DNA of 64,000 bases from Straminergon stramineum (lineage: Eukaryota > Streptophyta > Bryopsida > Hypnales > Calliergonaceae). The translations under genes and the position numbers were made by a program. Below, one piece after another: positions 1 through 11,948 of this stretch. Below the pieces are notes generated by a model. That model was not told the DNA's origin. It made no database searches and was given only the letters and a program-made list of their open reading frames with translations. Position 1 is the first letter of the stretch; every line of letters starts with the position of its first letter. The DNA lies in assembly GCA_963920665.1 (NCBI GenBank), contig OY987263.1, forward strand, positions 31,918,547 through 31,982,546, given 5' to 3'.

Positions 1-1382
1 TTATTATTTTTAAATTGCCCTTGAGTGGATGTTTATCTTAGCACTTTTGGGAGTTTAAGTACTATTTTTGACCCCAAAGTGCAAATGGGATGTCAGAAAT
101 TAGACATGTTGGAGGTGTACTACCTTTTCAAGGACTGACAAAGATATTTTGTGAAAATAGCAACATTTTGGTTGTGCACATGGGGGCAAAGTGGCCTTCC
201 TTTGTGTGAAGGCTATGAAGAGGGAAAAAATTTCCTACATGAGTTTTTTGGTGGAATGCAAGCACAATCTTCTCTAGAAAAATATTTTTTTTATATATCT
301 TTTTTGAATTACCAAAAATCAAAAGGTTCACAAAACCCTTTTCTACTATTTCTTTCTCCCATTGGCCTTTGTAGTACTCTATAGTAGTCTATAGTACATA
401 TTGAACGGTTTAAATTCGTAGGCACATTGCTAACTTACAAAATTGATAATTTTACATAGTACTACCAATCCTATAGCCAGAAATTGCATTTTTGAGCTAG
501 ATACATGAAGTGTTTCTTGCAATCACCCTATTCCTTATGCCATTTTCAAACCATGCAATCCAAATTGTAAAAGTGCCATTTGGGAGAGATATACATTTCA
601 ATTTGCGCAGTCTAAACCATAAAAGTGCCAAAGTTGCAAAATGACACGATTTTAATAAAATTCCCCATACTAACTAGTAATTTTGCCCTATGAAATGGGG
701 TGGTGGTTTAGGTGGCCATGAACACCTATTAGGTCACTTTTGTATATAGCTATTACCTAACATTGCCCATAGCATTCATCATTATAGTAATGATAATTCA
801 CTAATAATATATGGAAATAAGAAAATTTTACCATGTACCACAATGTGAGGTGCCAGGGATAATATTCTTTTCCTAAGTTTTCTCTTCAAAATCCACTACT
901 AGGCTGTTTGATTTGATTGTTTGTTATGGTGAGATTTTGGGGACTATGCATCCTTTAATTGTGTTTTTGGTAATGTTGGAAAGCTCTCAATCAAGAGGGG
1001 TGCACAATCTTTGTTTAGTGGCATTCCTACTCATGGCATAAAAGATATTCAATTTTGAAATTTTATAAATTAGAAAATTAGAAAATTATTTTTATTTTAT
1101 TTTATTATATTGTGGCAATGGCGCAGGGCACACTAGTAAAAAGTGAAGCACTTTTCAATGTCTGCTGATTGAACTCCATGGAGAAAGCTACTCGTGTAAA
1201 ATTTCACTTTTAAAATAAGATGAAAAGAAATCTTTCCCTTAGAAAGAGGGAGCCCTAAGTGTTAAGTTGCAACTTCAAGGCCATCCAATGACTTTTTTCT
1301 AGATTAATACCTTGAGGACTAAGTGTCTGTTCAAAGTATGCAAGAAATCTTAAGTAGTTTCCTTCAAAGGCATTTTGGTTGG
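1..1382. other. AT-rich intergenic DNA
   Basis: No reading frame here looks like a protein; the open frames are short and lie in repeat sequence. Positions 256-526 are a family D relic (listed separately). I see nothing else I can name. Confidence 0.5.
256..526 (+). repeat. Family D element, 3' fragment
   Basis: The stretch starting at TCTAGAAAAATAT, through ATAGTAGTCTATA, to the end TTTCTTGCAATCAC is collinear with 3612-3887. The right end matches the inverted terminal sequence of the family (GTGATTGCAAGAAA on the other strand). No matching left terminus is seen, so the copy is truncated or decayed. Confidence 0.6.
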
Positions 1383-1385
1383 ATG

Positions 1386-1569
1386 CACTAGTAGAAAATA
1401 GTGTTTGAGTCAACAAAAATCAGCTAACGTAATTCTGTGTTTTTTGCCAAAAAGCAAAAAATTTGCATTGATTGCAACAGAGTTTTCAGAAATTTGAGTT
1501 TTATACAATGCACTTTTTAAAAAAACGTCAATTGGTTTTTATTGTGTAGAACATTGTTTTCTACTAGTG
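1386..1569. mobile_element. CACTA-type MITE with ATG target duplication (family K1)
   Basis: The element begins CACTAGTAGAAAA and ends TTTTCTACTAGTG, a perfect 13-bp terminal inverted repeat whose similarity continues less perfectly inward for about 45 bp. It is flanked by ATG at 1383-1385 and ATG at 1570-1572. A 3-bp target duplication and CACTA ends are the hallmarks of the CACTA (En/Spm) superfamily. At 184 bp it has no coding capacity and would need a transposase supplied elsewhere. Confidence 0.85.
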
Positions 1570-1572
1570 ATG

Positions 1573-3495
1573 TTTATGAAATTTGGACACATTGTGTAAG
1601 CATGTACTTCTTTGGTGGGATACCAATTTTTTTTCCAATTGGTTGCCTCAATCAAAAGTTTTCTTGCCTTGAACTTTAGGGGCAACTTGAATAAGTTTAG
1701 AATCTTTTGGGAATCTTTTGCAAGAAACTCATCAACTTCTGAAATTTGGCATGCATGTAACTAGTAAAATATAGCATTCAATTGTCCCCCAAAATACAAA
1801 CTTTTAGTCGTCATATCACATTCTAAGAGTCAAAATTTGTTAGCTATATTGGGGCAATTTCAAGATAAAATATTTTCTTCTAACTTCAAGTCCTATCCTC
1901 TTGCAATCTATGAAGTCAAAATTCTTAGATTTTTTTTACATATTCCAAATGTTTGTCTTTAACTTTTTGTTGTTCCGATTTTAGATATAAGCTTTCCTCA
2001 TTTCAAAAGAAATCATTAAAAAAATGACTAGTGTATTGCCAATTCACTTAATGTTTTTGCATTGCAAGGTGATTTAGAGTAATCTAGACTCTATATTTGG
2101 TTCTCAAATTTTTCATGAGTGAACCTAACATTATATACTTATGAATGGTTAAAATCCTCACCTTTGTGTAGAGCAAAGATTTTACTCCAAAAAGGCCAAA
2201 TTGCCCAAAGTCTGATGACCCTATTTCATAGGAATGAAAAAAAGTTTTTTTTCTCACTTCAAACGTTATAATCTTTCAATCCATATGGTCAAAAGAGCTC
2301 AAAAAATTTCCACACTCTGGTAAAATACTATACTTCAATTTCATATAGTTTAAGTTTCAAGAGAAAGCTTTGATTTTCATTTTTGAATAACATACCAAAA
2401 AATTGCAGTTTTTGACAATATCTCCCTAAAAAACCCTTGGTCTTTTAGGGATGAAACTAAATTCATTCCCAAGGAGTGAGGGAGGGCTTATCCCAATCTT
2501 TAAGGGGAGATAATTTCAGCTGGTTAACAATATTATGTTATTTGGACTTTAGAGTACAATACAATAGAGAAAATAAAAACAAAAATACAATAAAAAATTT
2601 GCGGTAGTGGTTAATTTTGTATGAGGACTTCAAACTCACCTTGTTAATTCAAGTACACAAATTTTAATCTCTCCTCATTTATTCAAGGTCTCTAATTTTA
2701 AATTAAATATGAATTCAATTTTTAAAAATTTGATCATTTGTAGTAAATGATAATTTCCTCTATTTGTGTGATGCTATTAATTTAGAACAATGTTGTAGAT
2801 TCTTCTCCTTCCAAAGAATGCTCAAAGCACTATTGGTAGAAACAATCGAGAAATTTGAGCGTGTGACTAAGCTACAAATTTAGATTACAAAGTTATAGAA
2901 TGTGTATATTTCATGTGATACTTATATTTATCTATGGTAAAAAAAAGTAGACGAACAAGGAGAACCAACCTTTACCCTCACTCCTAATAAAAGGGCCAAT
3001 TTTTATTATATTTTCTACAGATGAAAATTTTGAATTCATGTTTGGAATTAGAGACAACCAATTACATACCAGGAAAAGCTAGGAATTACAAAAATAACCA
3101 ACTATAGAAAATTAGGGAAATTTTTAGTGTAAGATTGGGACAGGTCTACAAGGCCAAAGGAATATAGGTTGATTTGTCTAATCCATTATATACCAACCAT
3201 ATTGATGTCTCCTATTAGTGTATGTGAAATTAAATGAGTGCTTGACAAACCACACTATATATACTAGCTTGGAGACCATATGGGCATGTGAAACCAAACT
3301 CTCCTATTGTAGTTTGGTATAGTAGCATCATGTTGAAAAAGACAACTATAATGAACACCTATTTTTTGCCTCATAGAAAAACAAATCAACACACCAAGTT
3401 TCCTAATTAGAACTTCAATAGATTAACAAAGTGGCTATTCATGGGTGCCTCTATTTGTGCATCACTCATGATCGCTTCAAAGTTTTGAATGTGGG
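1573..3495. other. AT-rich intergenic DNA with an element relic
   Basis: No gene is recognised. Around 2245-2460 there is a decayed relic with the shared core (AATCTTTCAATCCATATGG followed by TCAAA) and a terminal-like segment, CTTTTAGGGAT. A parallel relic ends near 24190. The remainder shows no structure I can name. Confidence 0.4.
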
Positions 3496-3887
3496 GTGAT
3501 TGCAAAAAACACTTGTCCTACTTTTTCTCCCCTTGCCTTTGGATGGTTGTTTTTTTGCTCATAACTTTTGCATCACGTTTGTCCATTTGAAACATTGTGG
3601 ATTAGATGCTTGCATCTAGAAAAATATCTTTTATATGGATTTTTTTGAATTTTTTTTGAATTACTAAAAATAAAAAGTCCACAAACCCCTATTCTGCTAT
3701 TTTCTGCTCCTAGTGGCTTCAGTAGTATCCCATAGTAGTCTATAATACTACATAGTATAGAATCCACCGTTCAGATTCATTGGTGTGCTACTAACACACA
3801 ATATTGATAGTTTTATATAGTATTGTCAGTGTTATAGCTAGAAACTATGTTTTTGAGCCAAAAGCGTGAATTATTTCTTACAATCAT
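3496..3887. mobile_element. Family D short TIR element (392 bp)
   Basis: The left end GTGATTGCAAAAAACACTTG pairs with a right end reading GAATTATTTCTTACAATCAT, so the termini are imperfect inverted repeats. The right two thirds are shared with 256-526. There is no coding capacity. It is probably a non-autonomous DNA transposon; no clear target duplication was found. Confidence 0.6.
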
Positions 3888-5290
3888 CTTGTAGTTTTTC
3901 CTATTGACTCTATAAGCCATTGCAAGGGCCTTTAGTGTATTGATTTATAACATGTTCTCCTCATAGTTAAGAAATTACAATTCTACTTGCAACATCTTTT
4001 ACTACAATTTGCTAATTGGGTTGAATGCAGTTTAGACAATGTAATCATATAGGAGACACTAAATTGCTTATATTGCCAACTTAAGTTATTGCTACCAAAT
4101 TGAACAACCCTATTATCTTCTAATGGGTGACAATTTTTTTAATTTATTGGTTGTAGACCAAACAAGAACATGCTTTGAATCAACATATAAAGCTACCATG
4201 AGGGAGTTTGACTAGCGATCATAATTAAAAAGTGAGCAAGTGCTACAAGGACTAGAAAGTAGAACTTCTTGTAGTGTAGTTTATTTTGTGTATTTGTCAT
4301 ATTTGGGTCATTATAAGAAACACTATCTAGTTTCTATAGTGTTTTTCGTAGTACATTGGGTTTTTTTGGGAGTACTTTATAATAAGAAAAAAAATTTAAT
4401 GGGAAAAGTTTGTTTAATGTATAAATCTTTAAAAAGAAGTTATCCAAGGAAGGAAAACCATAGAAAAATTCTCTAAGTAGAACTAGAAAAGTGCAAAATC
4501 TCATAAAAATTGGCACTTTTACATTTCAATTGGTAAAAAATTTGAATTATTTAAAAAAAAAAAAATTGGCCATTGGAGAAGAGTTGATGGTGATGAGATT
4601 TCACCAAAAGAATGATCTTAGAACCATCTTCAATGTTCAAAAATTGCATGCAATGGGAATGTTGTTTGCACTCATGTGGAGGACATAAAAATAATATATT
4701 TTCAACTTTCCTTTAGTAGATATATGCTTTCCTATTGCGCAAATAGATCGTGAAATTTTCAATTCTAGATCATTAAATTTGGGGACTCCTAACGTAGTAA
4801 ACCCCCCTAAATTGCACTTTGTGACAAATTAGTAAAAATGATTTTAAAATATAAAATGATTTGTTTTATTTCTAAAAAATGAGAGATTTGATCAAAATCA
4901 AGTTCGACATGTTCAATCAGAATTTCATGTTCATTAGACTTGTGCTCCAAAAGTTCCATTGGATGACAAAAGATCACTCTCATTGTGATGGAGAATAGGA
5001 CCAATGTTTCTTGCAATGACCCATTTTAGAATATTCTAACGAAAAACAATGTGACTTTCATAAATCAATATCATTCGCAATGATAAATTATAATACATCC
5101 ATTGAGGTGATTCAGTAGTCTTCACTTAGTAAAATCCAAGTCCAAAAGAATTCACAAATGTTTGGTTTGTACTACCTCAAAAGAAATGGACCTTGTAGCA
5201 ATACTTTCAAAATTTGTGGGGTTAGAAAGTAAGGCACAATACTCTAAAAGGACCTCTAATAGACAAGAACATTTTGCTTTCTTCAATGTA
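3888..5290. other. AT-rich intergenic DNA with family D-like fragment
   Basis: Positions about 4440-4520 (AGAAAAATTCTCTAAGTAG, then a CTAGAAAAGTGCAAA motif) match, in inverse orientation, the 57600-57660 part of the long family D element, and also match 37500-37560. Open frames of 60-78 codons overlap this repeat and look incidental. No gene is recognised. Confidence 0.4.
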
Positions 5291-5430
5291 TCAATAGTGC
5301 ACATTTCAAGAAGGGGTCGCTTATAGTGCCTACTACATTGCTACTCAAAAATTCATAACTAATTCTACATTGAAGGTTCAAAATATAGGAAACAACTTGG
5401 GTTAGATGCCAATTCCAGGTTTTTTCTAAG
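5291..5430 (-). repeat. Family C MITE relic
   Basis: AGTGCACATTTCAAG, then AATTCATAACTAATTCTACA and AACTTGGGTTAGATGCCAAT, are the reverse complement of the interior of the family C copies at 21187-21514 and 45179-45506. The termini are not recognisable, so this is an old, eroded copy. Confidence 0.55.
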
Positions 5431-5949
5431 GCGATTGTATATAATAAGGCCATATTCATTATATTGAGACTTTTCGCAATCTCATTTTTATCCTTGACTC
5501 GAAGATAAACCACTTTATCTCTTTACTAGTATTTTTTATAAATAGGTAACAACACCAACTTTTAGAAATTTATTATAGGATCACTATTTGAGTATTATTC
5601 AATTTTGGTTTCAATTACTATTTTTTTAAATGAATTTTTCAATAATTAGCATTTTGTCTCAAAATCTGCAAAAAGTCTCAATATAATGAATATGGCCTTT
5701 AATGACCATAAGATCAATTTCATTAAATTGGAAATATTCCATATTCCATTTGAAAAATTGTACATTCTATATTGTAAAGGAACATCTAAGATTGACATAG
5801 ATTTCAGACATGTAGAATTCATATAAATTTCAAAAATCTAGATCTAATCTAGATCTCTAGTCAAGTGGTCTAAACCATCTACGACATTTCTATATATCTA
5901 GAACATGTCTAGATTCCTAACATCTAAGATGGGTCTAGATTTCAACCCA

Positions 5950-6534
5950 CATAGCTATGGAGTCTCTACTCTAAAATAAACTTTGAAGCCCTTTATTTAA
6001 CTCAATTTTTAATACTTTTTGAAAAAAAAAATTCATAGAATGTAGATTGTTTATTACAAAATTACAACCATTGGGATTGGCATTTTTCAATTCCATAATT
6101 TAATTCTTGACAATTTAGTATTTTGAACCATTCTCCACTTCTTTCTACTTACTATTTTTTTCATATATGTTGTACAATTCCAAATGATTCGAAAATTTTC
6201 AAGCATATAGCCAACTTGCCTAGAGGAACGAATCCAAAGATGCACCACCATTTTGGGCATTTTTTCATACAAATGTGACCTTCTAAAGTGTTGCTGTCTG
6301 GTTTTTTGCAGGGCCAAAAAAATGATTTTTGTCACTTCAAATGTTAATATCTTGCAATCTAAACGGTGGAAATTTCTGAATTTTTTTCCACATGTTCCCA
6401 AACCATCTTACTATGAGATCCTATGGTTACATTTGTCCAAAAATGTATTTTTTCTAAAATTTCGTACTTGTACTAGAAATGACAGTTTTGGAGTGATTTT
6501 GGTGAAAACATAGTCAAGGAACTTTAGGGGTTAA
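5950..6534 (+). mobile_element. Family A element, 5'-truncated copy
   Basis: From TCTCTACTCTAAAATAAACT to the terminus CTTTAGGGGTTAA the sequence is collinear with about 41930-42505. The first ~380 bp of the full element are missing. A 104-codon minus-strand frame inside it is shared, with stops, by other copies and probably reflects nucleotide conservation. Confidence 0.75.
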
Positions 6535-8531
6535 AAGTGCCAAAGTTACGAAGTAACTCACCATTTTAATGAAATTGACCATCCATATCCTAAAAGCATC
6601 TACTTCTTCCATATAGGGATTTTTTTCTTCTTTTAATGGTCATTGTTTGTTTTTAAAATTTAAAAAAAATCCAAAACTCTATATAAGCTATTTTGTAATC
6701 TGTAGATAACTGATTCGGATTTTTTGTTATAAATTTTTGGCTAATTTTGAGGTGTCTTTTACTCTTTTTGATTGGTTGTTTTTGAATTGTTTGTCTTAAT
6801 TTTGTGTTTTAACAGGTTGATTGAATTTTATTTGGTGTGTTTTGGAATGATGAATGAATGTTGGTGGTGTGTGTGCTAATTTGTGTAGTTGGTTTCCTAA
6901 TTGGAATGGTCCGACTTTCTAGTCAAGTTCTGAATTTTTTTAATTGATGTTCCAAATGGGGTGCTAATTCTATCCAAGTTGGATGTTTAAGTGGTGTGTG
7001 TCAAGTCTAGTTGGCTCTTTTGAGAGTTAATTCCAATTTGGGATTTTATTTGTGTGTGGCAATCGTCTTGCAATTCCAATTTGGTGGTTAGATGTTGGTT
7101 GGGTTGTCTCTTCCAAGTTAGTAACTGCTGGTTTTGGAGTCCTATTTGGTTTGTGGTTTTTCTTTTATTGTTTGTTGAGTGAGTCCAATCGTGTCCCAAC
7201 CAGTTGTGCTGCGTATTTGTGTTTGCTTGTGTTTATCCCAAGTTGGGTGCTTGGTGATGATTTATGTGTTATGCATGTAGTGTCATGGTAATGATCCAGG
7301 TTTACTTGTGGTGTGTGATATGTATGTGTTTATGGAAGGATGTTGTTTGTGTCTAAGTTGGAGAATGTTTACTAGTTGGAAGTTGTGAAAGTAGGTGAAG
7401 AAGATGAGCCAGTGATGAATTTAAGCTAAGAAGTGAGTAAGATCTAATTGGGAATTATTGATGATAAAGATCAAGTAGTCCAATTAGGGAAGAAAAATAA
7501 TAATAATAAAAATAAAAAATGTATGTTTGAGTGATGAGAATGAGTGTGGAGAATCTTCCAAGTTGGAACACTATGAAGTAATGAATGGAATTGGTTGGAG
7601 ATTTTTGATAGAAAAAATTGTTTGTGAATGGTGATTTAATCACCAATTCGGAAATAAATATAAAGAAGTGTTTAAGTTGAATTGGTGTGTTGAGATGGGT
7701 GTGTATGTGTGATTTGAAAATTAAAATGTACGAGTCTTACTCAATTTGATTAAGTTGATGATTAAATATTAACATAAAAATATTTTGTGAGCCTATTGGG
7801 GAGTTATGAGTATGTTGATATGTATTTGATCTGGGGACAAAGTGGTTAGTGGAGCTTTAGCCAAGTCGGAAGTTAAAGAATCCAAGTTGGTGCAACACGG
7901 CAAGATCAAATCAAGACGGTAGATGTGAAAGTAGCTGAGAATAGGGTTAAAGAATAAAAGATTAAATGGGAGAATTACTTACCCTTGTGGCCATTAAGAG
8001 TGGAGTAGAAAGAATCTAGTAATTAGATTATAATTGTGAGTTTTCAATTACTCCTAGTTGGAAGTAATTCTCTTTTTGCGGTTGTTTTGGCTATTTGGCT
8101 ATTATTTCTTAAGTTAGAAACATTCCTATTTGAAATAAGCCTCCCTTGGAACGAACTTTTCACTATTAACTTGGAAGATAATTCTAATTAAGAACCAAGT
8201 CTATCTACATAATCCCTCTCACTTTATACTAATCCTAAAATAAGGATTTTTATTTCATTTTTCTTTGGAAGTGCATACTAAAGCAATCTTTACTCAAGTT
8301 ATGAACCTCTCTACATCCATAGACTTGCATGAACATATAAAATATGTATGCTACAATGACTCATTCACTCATCCAAATGTACATACATTCATCTAAAATG
8401 AAGCAATATTCTTTGAACATTTTGTAGCAATTTAGCAACTTCATTCATGTATTGCATCAAAAATATTTGTGTATTGACATCAATTTGTTAAACTGATGGT
8501 AGTCCAATACTTCAGCATCTTAATTTGAAAA
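6535..8531. other. Intergenic, G/T-rich on the + strand with recurrent CCAAGTTGG
   Basis: From about 6830 to 7960 the plus strand is G- and T-rich and C-poor. It repeatedly carries the near-palindrome TCCAAGTTGGA or variants, for example near 6973, 7113, 7238, 7556, 7861 and 7879. Spacing is irregular. No convincing gene is present; open frames of 60-80 codons follow the skewed composition. Confidence 0.4.
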
Positions 8532-8541
8532 CATGTGTTCT

Positions 8542-8627
8542 AACAATGTGGCTGTCGGGCTTTGTATTTTGCCCTCGGCAATGAAATTCCGTTTCATTTG
8601 TTTCAAAAAAACAAAAACAAACAAAAC
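8542..8627 (+). mobile_element. Short retroposon tail (LINE/SINE type) with 10-bp target duplication
   Basis: CATGTGTTCT at 8532-8541 is repeated exactly at 8628-8637. Between the copies lie 86 bp ending in an A-rich tail with interspersed C. The block just before the tail, AAATTCCGTTTCATTTGTTT, recurs with changes before another A-rich tail near 21970-22025. A target duplication beside a 3' A-rich tail is the signature of target-primed reverse transcription, so this is a severely 5'-truncated LINE or a SINE-like insert. Confidence 0.75.
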
Positions 8628-8759
8628 CATGTGTTCTGAAACATAAAACCATTGATACCTCTCCTCGATTTTAGACCTTTACGTACTTTTATGACACAAA
8701 TCTTGGCGCCAAAATCTTGGCAACTAATGAAATCGATGTTATATCATTTAGCAATAAAT

Positions 8760-9640
8760 TGCTCATGCAATTTAATAATGACTGCCAGTCCGAAGTCTGA
8801 CTTGTGAAATACAAGTCATGAAGGCTTCTCCAAGGCTTCCTCAACATGAGAGTAAAGAGGGCCTCCACATCATTGCCAATGTACCGAGGGATCCAAGTGT
8901 AAAGAGCTCCGAAAATCCAGGCTATCAGTCCAGTGAGTGAGCAATCGCACGTTGAACACTCGCGTAGTCGATATCCTCAGTTCCTCACAGAGTCGATCAC
9001 GGACGGGATCGCGCGGGCTGAAGCCCAGCCTGGTGTAATGAATTGCCAATTCTCTTGTACCATGAAACCCAAAAGACCTACAGTACTGCAGTTCAATGCA
9101 AAAGAAGTACTAACGATACCGCAGTTCAATGCGAAATGTAGACGACAAAGTCCTATACCGTGGGACCTGGAAGTGTGGAATCCACGGGACTTGAAGATGA
9201 TCGATCGGTAAGCATTTTACAACAGGAGAAGGAGGGGCCGGACCGCCGGAATGAACTGGAATGCAATAATAACTGATGAAGCTTCAGTTCCATGAGTAGA
9301 GTACATGACGACAGGCGGCATTGGATTAACCGCCTGCCTGGCGAGTGGGAAACTGGGAGCGAGAGACGAACTGGTGCGCAGGGTGCGGCCGGATTCCGGG
9401 AGTCGAGGTTCCACGCTTTCAGCTTCCTGGGAACGAGGAATCACCGAAGGTTTGGGTTTCTTTATTTTCATTGGATGCGCTGAAAGCGAGCTTCACCGGA
9501 GTGATGAAGGTCTTTTTTAGAGTGAACTGCCATGCTGTGTGTTGGAAAACTTGGAATCCAAGTTTGGAGAGTCTTCAGGAATTGCTTTCAACGAGTTCCA
9601 TTATGATTTCAATTTTGTGAGTAAGGAGTAACTTTGTTTC
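8760..9640. other. GC-richer island, no recognised gene
   Basis: Base composition is clearly richer in G+C than the flanks, and several overlapping frames of 63-92 codons are open on both strands, as expected by chance at this composition. One plus frame (8933-9211) contains the duplicated segment GCAGTTCAATGC (near 9088 and 9121). No protein family was recognised. It could be a promoter-proximal region, a decayed exon or old transposon sequence. Confidence 0.3.
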
Positions 9641-9649
9641 AGGAGTAGC

Positions 9650-10350
9650 TTTGCCTTGTTGTCAATCTTGAACCAACAAATGTTCAAGTCTTGGTCCCAA
9701 ATGACCTTGAACTACTCTGGATGATGAGGTAAGAGCAACTCCACCGCACATTGAAGCACATCGGAGCAATCGAAACTGTTGCATGAAGGCGGGGCTTTAG
9801 AGTTCTACTGCGTTAGTGCGAAAGGGTTTTTAGATTTCATGGGCAATGCTACAAAGTTCCGTCCATGCCATTTCCAAGGTCTTTTGAGACCACGCAAGAG
9901 CTTATGCAATGACTCAATCCTTTGACTATGGAAGAATCATTCTCTTTCATAACATCATTGATGATGTAAAACTAGTTGGATAAGGCATTACTGAGGGATG
10001 TGTGTGGATTGTACTACAACAATTCTAGATGAAGTGCAGATGGAATGGCAATTGTCCTGCAACGTCAATCTGTTAAACCAATTTGACACTTCTTTTTACA
10101 TTGATGCATTGGAGCTATTCTAAGTGGTTCGGACTTCTAGATGAATCCACAAGGTTTCTAGTTTGATTCCCCGGGTTGACTTTGTTGGCTCCATGGGCTT
10201 GTTCCTACACTTGAGTGGGCCTTTGTATTTTGAAGGGGATGCCTATGGTGTATAGTGTCCTAGAATTTTTTGAGCCAAGTTGTTGTGGATGTTGTTGTGT
10301 CATGTTAGTCCTTGTTGAGGCCCTTAAAGGCCATACATTTCCAAAAAAAA
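9650..10350 (+). other. Possible retroposon 3' region ending in an A tract
   Basis: The segment ends with GGCCCTTAAAGGCCATACAT, then TTCC and a run of eight A at about 10342. Such an end could be the 3' UTR and tail of a LINE. I could not read reverse transcriptase motifs here and found no target duplication, so this is only a suggestion. Confidence 0.2.
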
Positions 10351-11089
10351 GAAGAAATTCAAGTTCAATGTTATAAATAGTTTTCTAGAAATTAGAAATT
10401 TGCTACCTACTTTTCTTGAGTCTCCTTTCAAAATTTGGCCCACCAATAGTTTGATTCTTTTCTTGCCCCTATTTCATACTCCTATGAAGAATTCTAAAAT
10501 TACTTCAAAAATCTTGAATAGAAAAATCATAATCATTCATTTTCCAAATTGGATTTTCGATGTTGAAGCGATACTTCAAAAAGAATTTAAAAGAATTTAA
10601 CCTACTAAAAATAATAACATGGTTAGGTTTCTATTTAACTTCAAAATATTGTCAATACCATAATTTGATGCCTTGAAGCATTTAGGGGTTAACATTCCTT
10701 TAAAGTTTGATTGTTATTATACGCATGGATGTTTGCTCTAACTACAAGGTTGAGCTAGGTATATGTCTTAAGCCCTCTCTGAGAAACATGATGAAAGATA
10801 ATAAATATCAATTAGATATCTTCCAAAAGAACCAAAATCTAATATTTTCCTATATGAATATCAAATATGATCTGTCCAACACTAGCCCATCTACATCCAC
10901 ATCCATGATTGTGGATGAAGCATGCTATATACATATAGCCAATTCATGAACAAACAATAACTCATCCAAAAATATGTCCTTTCATCCTCAAATTGCTTCC
11001 CTTCCAAGATATTGTAGCAACTTAGCAATTCCATCCCCCGATAACTGGTAAAAGAAGCATACATAACCCATTATTCCCTCAACATATTT
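10351..11089. other. AT-rich intergenic DNA
   Basis: CATTTAGGGGTTAACATT near 10679 resembles the terminus of family A, but I could not follow homology inward. Open frames of 66 and 80 codons look incidental. No gene is recognised. Confidence 0.35.
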
Positions 11090-11948
11090 TTGTATCAATT
11101 GTCAACATTTTATTCTTGTAGGTTTTATTTTAGCGATCGATCGCCCACAATACCAACATTCCGAAACGGAGGGAAAGGCTGCCCAGGAGGACCGGGCTCT
11201 CCAGCCATTCCTGGCCTCCTGTCGAGTCGCTGCGTAGCGTCCCATGTCGGCGATAATTCCGCTTGTCTACTACTTCAAATGCCTCTTCCGTGTCCTTCGA
11301 GGCTTCGACCGTCGCCTCTCTCCCTATCTCGTGACTGAGGTCCTCGCAGTCCCGTCCCTAACCTAGCTTGCTAGACCAGGTCCAGTGTGTTTTGGGCACA
11401 CTTTGAATTGGTACTTCCCGGGTTCCCGAACACATAGATTCGCACCTCCTTCTATGCGCAGCGGTTGTAACTGTAAGTTAGACTTCGTTGAACAGACTTG
11501 GTTCCCGAACAGGTTCCTCGTTTAGATTCTACTTGCTATTATTTGCAGGTAGGGCCTTGCAGCGAGTACAATATTCCATAGAATTCCACCTCGTGTCGTG
11601 CACACGTACTCAAGGTGCATCACTTGGAATTAGTGTGAGTCAATGCAAGCACATTGATTTGACTTTGAGTTCAGCTAGTTGGTGTGGAGTGGGATCGTTA
11701 CGATCAATCCGATTGTGATAAGCCAGTTCTTGATTTTGAGAGGATTTTTTTGATCGAACCAGCTACGGAATTTTGCGGGACGACGTTTCTGAGAGGGCAG
11801 AGGGCATTACTATGTCTGGGCGTCTTCAGATTCTCCAGTCAGTCATGGACGTTAGTGTTTTCATCGCGGTTCTGTTATAGAGTGGGTACGAGATTTACTA
11901 GGAACTTAGTGATCCTCCGATCGTACTTCCTTTTTGAGTCGGAGGGTT
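11090..11948 (+). promoter_or_regulatory. Upstream region of the USP-like gene (promoter/5' UTR, inferred)
   Basis: This is GC-elevated sequence immediately 5' of the first supported ATG (11949). Several frames are open, including 11684-12175, but they do not continue into the exon-1 frame and match no family I know. No confident TATA box or transcription start can be fixed. A 5' UTR, possibly with a leader intron, is inferred from position only. Confidence 0.3.

Noticed and set aside
9217..9620. Four overlapping frames of 63-91 codons in the GC island
   Set aside because: Mutually overlapping in different frames on both strands, with no recognisable protein; kept only as a compositional island.
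10679..10700. Telomere-like TTTAGGGG as an interstitial telomere repeat
   Set aside because: Single units only, and the same sequence is the terminus of dispersed elements.
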